DNA from: HGM05232 sp036661515
GTDB lineage: Bacteria > Bacteroidota > Bacteroidia > Bacteroidales > Muribaculaceae
Direction: 5' to 3'
Length of the DNA stretch: 6,839 nucleotides
Assembly (NCBI GenBank): GCA_036661515.1
Contig: JAVWYO010000106.1
Coordinates: forward strand, 1-6,839
Shown here: positions 6,597 to 6,839 of the stretch, piece by piece
How positions within the stretch are numbered: the stretch's first letter is position 1
How the letters are laid out: every line of letters starts with the position of its first letter
Made by a program: the position numbers and the translations under genes
Notes under the pieces: model-generated
Told to the model about the DNA's origin: nothing
The model's database searches: none
Seen by the model: only the letters and a program-made list of their open reading frames with translations

Positions 6597-6613
6597 GAAC
6601 GTCAACGACGTTC
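6597..6613. repeat. Palindromic repeat GAACGTC-AAC-GACGTTC just after hisS
   Basis: A perfect 7-bp inverted repeat with an AAC spacer, followed by CACGCCACTC and then CTATCAGTATTCTGT. It starts six bases after the hisS stop codon. The arms match the copies at 192-208 and 6717-6733 exactly and only the spacer differs. No T-tract follows, so it is not a standard terminator, but a hairpin here could mark or protect the 3' end of the hisS mRNA. Confidence 0.7.
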
Positions 6614-6620
6614 CACGCCA

Positions 6621-6694
6621 CTCTATCAGTATTCTGTATACCCTATCAGTATTCTGTGTATTCTGTGTATTCTGTATATTCTGTGTATTCTGTG
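6621..6694 (+). repeat. Tandem repeat array: two 20-bp units, then five 9-bp TATTCTGTG units
   Basis: Positions 6621-6640 and 6641-6660 match at 18 of 20 positions (CTATCAGTATTCTGT core). From 6650 to 6694 there are five adjoining 9-bp units of TATTCTGTG. The third unit ends in A and the others are identical. A further single unit is part of the first 20-mer (6630-6638). The array is followed by TGAAACTC, as its relative at 141-158 is followed by TGAGAAA. Its length of nine is divisible by three, but no gene runs through it. Confidence 0.8.
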
Positions 6695-6716
6695 TGAAAC
6701 TCAAAACTCACCGCAA

Positions 6717-6733
6717 GAACGTCGAAGACGTTC
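6717..6733. repeat. Palindromic repeat GAACGTC-GAA-GACGTTC, second copy after hisS
   Basis: Identical over 17 bases to 192-208 and followed by CACGCCACTC, as is the copy at 6597-6613. It is the third perfect member of the family in the window, and all three have the same flank polarity (CAC on the right). Confidence 0.75.
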
Positions 6734-6751
6734 CACGCCACTCACAGCTCT

Positions 6752-6767
6752 CTATCAGTATTCTGTG
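6752..6767 (+). repeat. Solitary CTATCAGTATTCTGTG unit
   Basis: These 16 bases repeat the core of the 20-bp units at 6621-6660. Again it lies shortly downstream of a GAACGTC palindrome plus CACGCCACTC, so the module order palindrome, CACGCCACTC, CTATCAG-TATTCTGTG occurs twice (from 6597 and from 6717). The rest of the window to 6839 shows a run of seven Ts at 6807-6813 but no clear hairpin and no gene. Confidence 0.65.
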
Positions 6768-6839
6768 CGAAACGCCACACTCAGAACTCACAACTAAAGC
6801 ATCATCTTTTTTTCGCCCTTAATCCACTATCCCCAGCCA

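Noticed and set aside
6597..6613. Palindrome after hisS as an intrinsic terminator
   Set aside because: The hairpin is well placed but no T-tract follows, and identical palindromes occur far from any gene end.
1..6839. A transposon or genomic island bounded by the two repeat regions
   Set aside because: The intervening genes are core housekeeping genes in an order typical of the phylum, with no transposase, integrase or target-site duplication seen.

Overview
The window looks like chromosomal DNA from a member of the Bacteroidales. The protein-coding part is AT-rich. Its promoters fit the Bacteroidetes pattern (TTTG, about 19-20 bp, then TAnnTTTG), the starts lack clear Shine-Dalgarno sequences, and a Crp-type regulator, a DUF4924 protein, rfbD and prfC lie in an order I associate with Bacteroides and Prevotella relatives. 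Genus cannot be named from this sequence alone.

Layout. Positions 1-302 are a repeat-rich, visibly GC-richer intergenic stretch with no credible gene. It carries short palindromes of the form GAACGTC-GAA-GACGTTC, CCCC...GGGG hairpins and a 9-bp TTCTGTG-type tandem repeat. Positions 303-491 hold nothing I can name. A promoter at 492-522 then precedes four tightly packed forward genes: a Crp/Fnr-family regulator (558-1259), a DUF4924 protein (1288-1851), dTDP-4-dehydrorhamnose reductase rfbD (1844-2716, overlapping the previous gene by 8 bp) and peptide chain release factor 3 prfC (2719-4302, GTG start 2 bp after the rfbD stop). A 197-bp gap holds a probable weak terminator, a long-range inverted repeat and a new promoter. 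Next come a membrane-bound zinc metallopeptidase (4500-5180) and histidyl-tRNA synthetase hisS (5220-6590), which has its own likely promoter. From 6597 to 6767 the same palindrome and 9-bp repeat families seen at the left edge return in the same orientation. The last ~70 bases show no gene.

Functionally this is core housekeeping: translation (prfC, hisS), envelope sugar supply (rfbD), a membrane protease, a regulator and one protein of unknown role. I see no defence system, mobile element, CRISPR array or biosynthetic cluster. The parts least explained are the two modular repeat regions that frame the genes. They look like small interspersed, structure-forming intergenic elements of the REP/BIME kind, with a fixed order of modules and one apparent compensatory base-pair swap.
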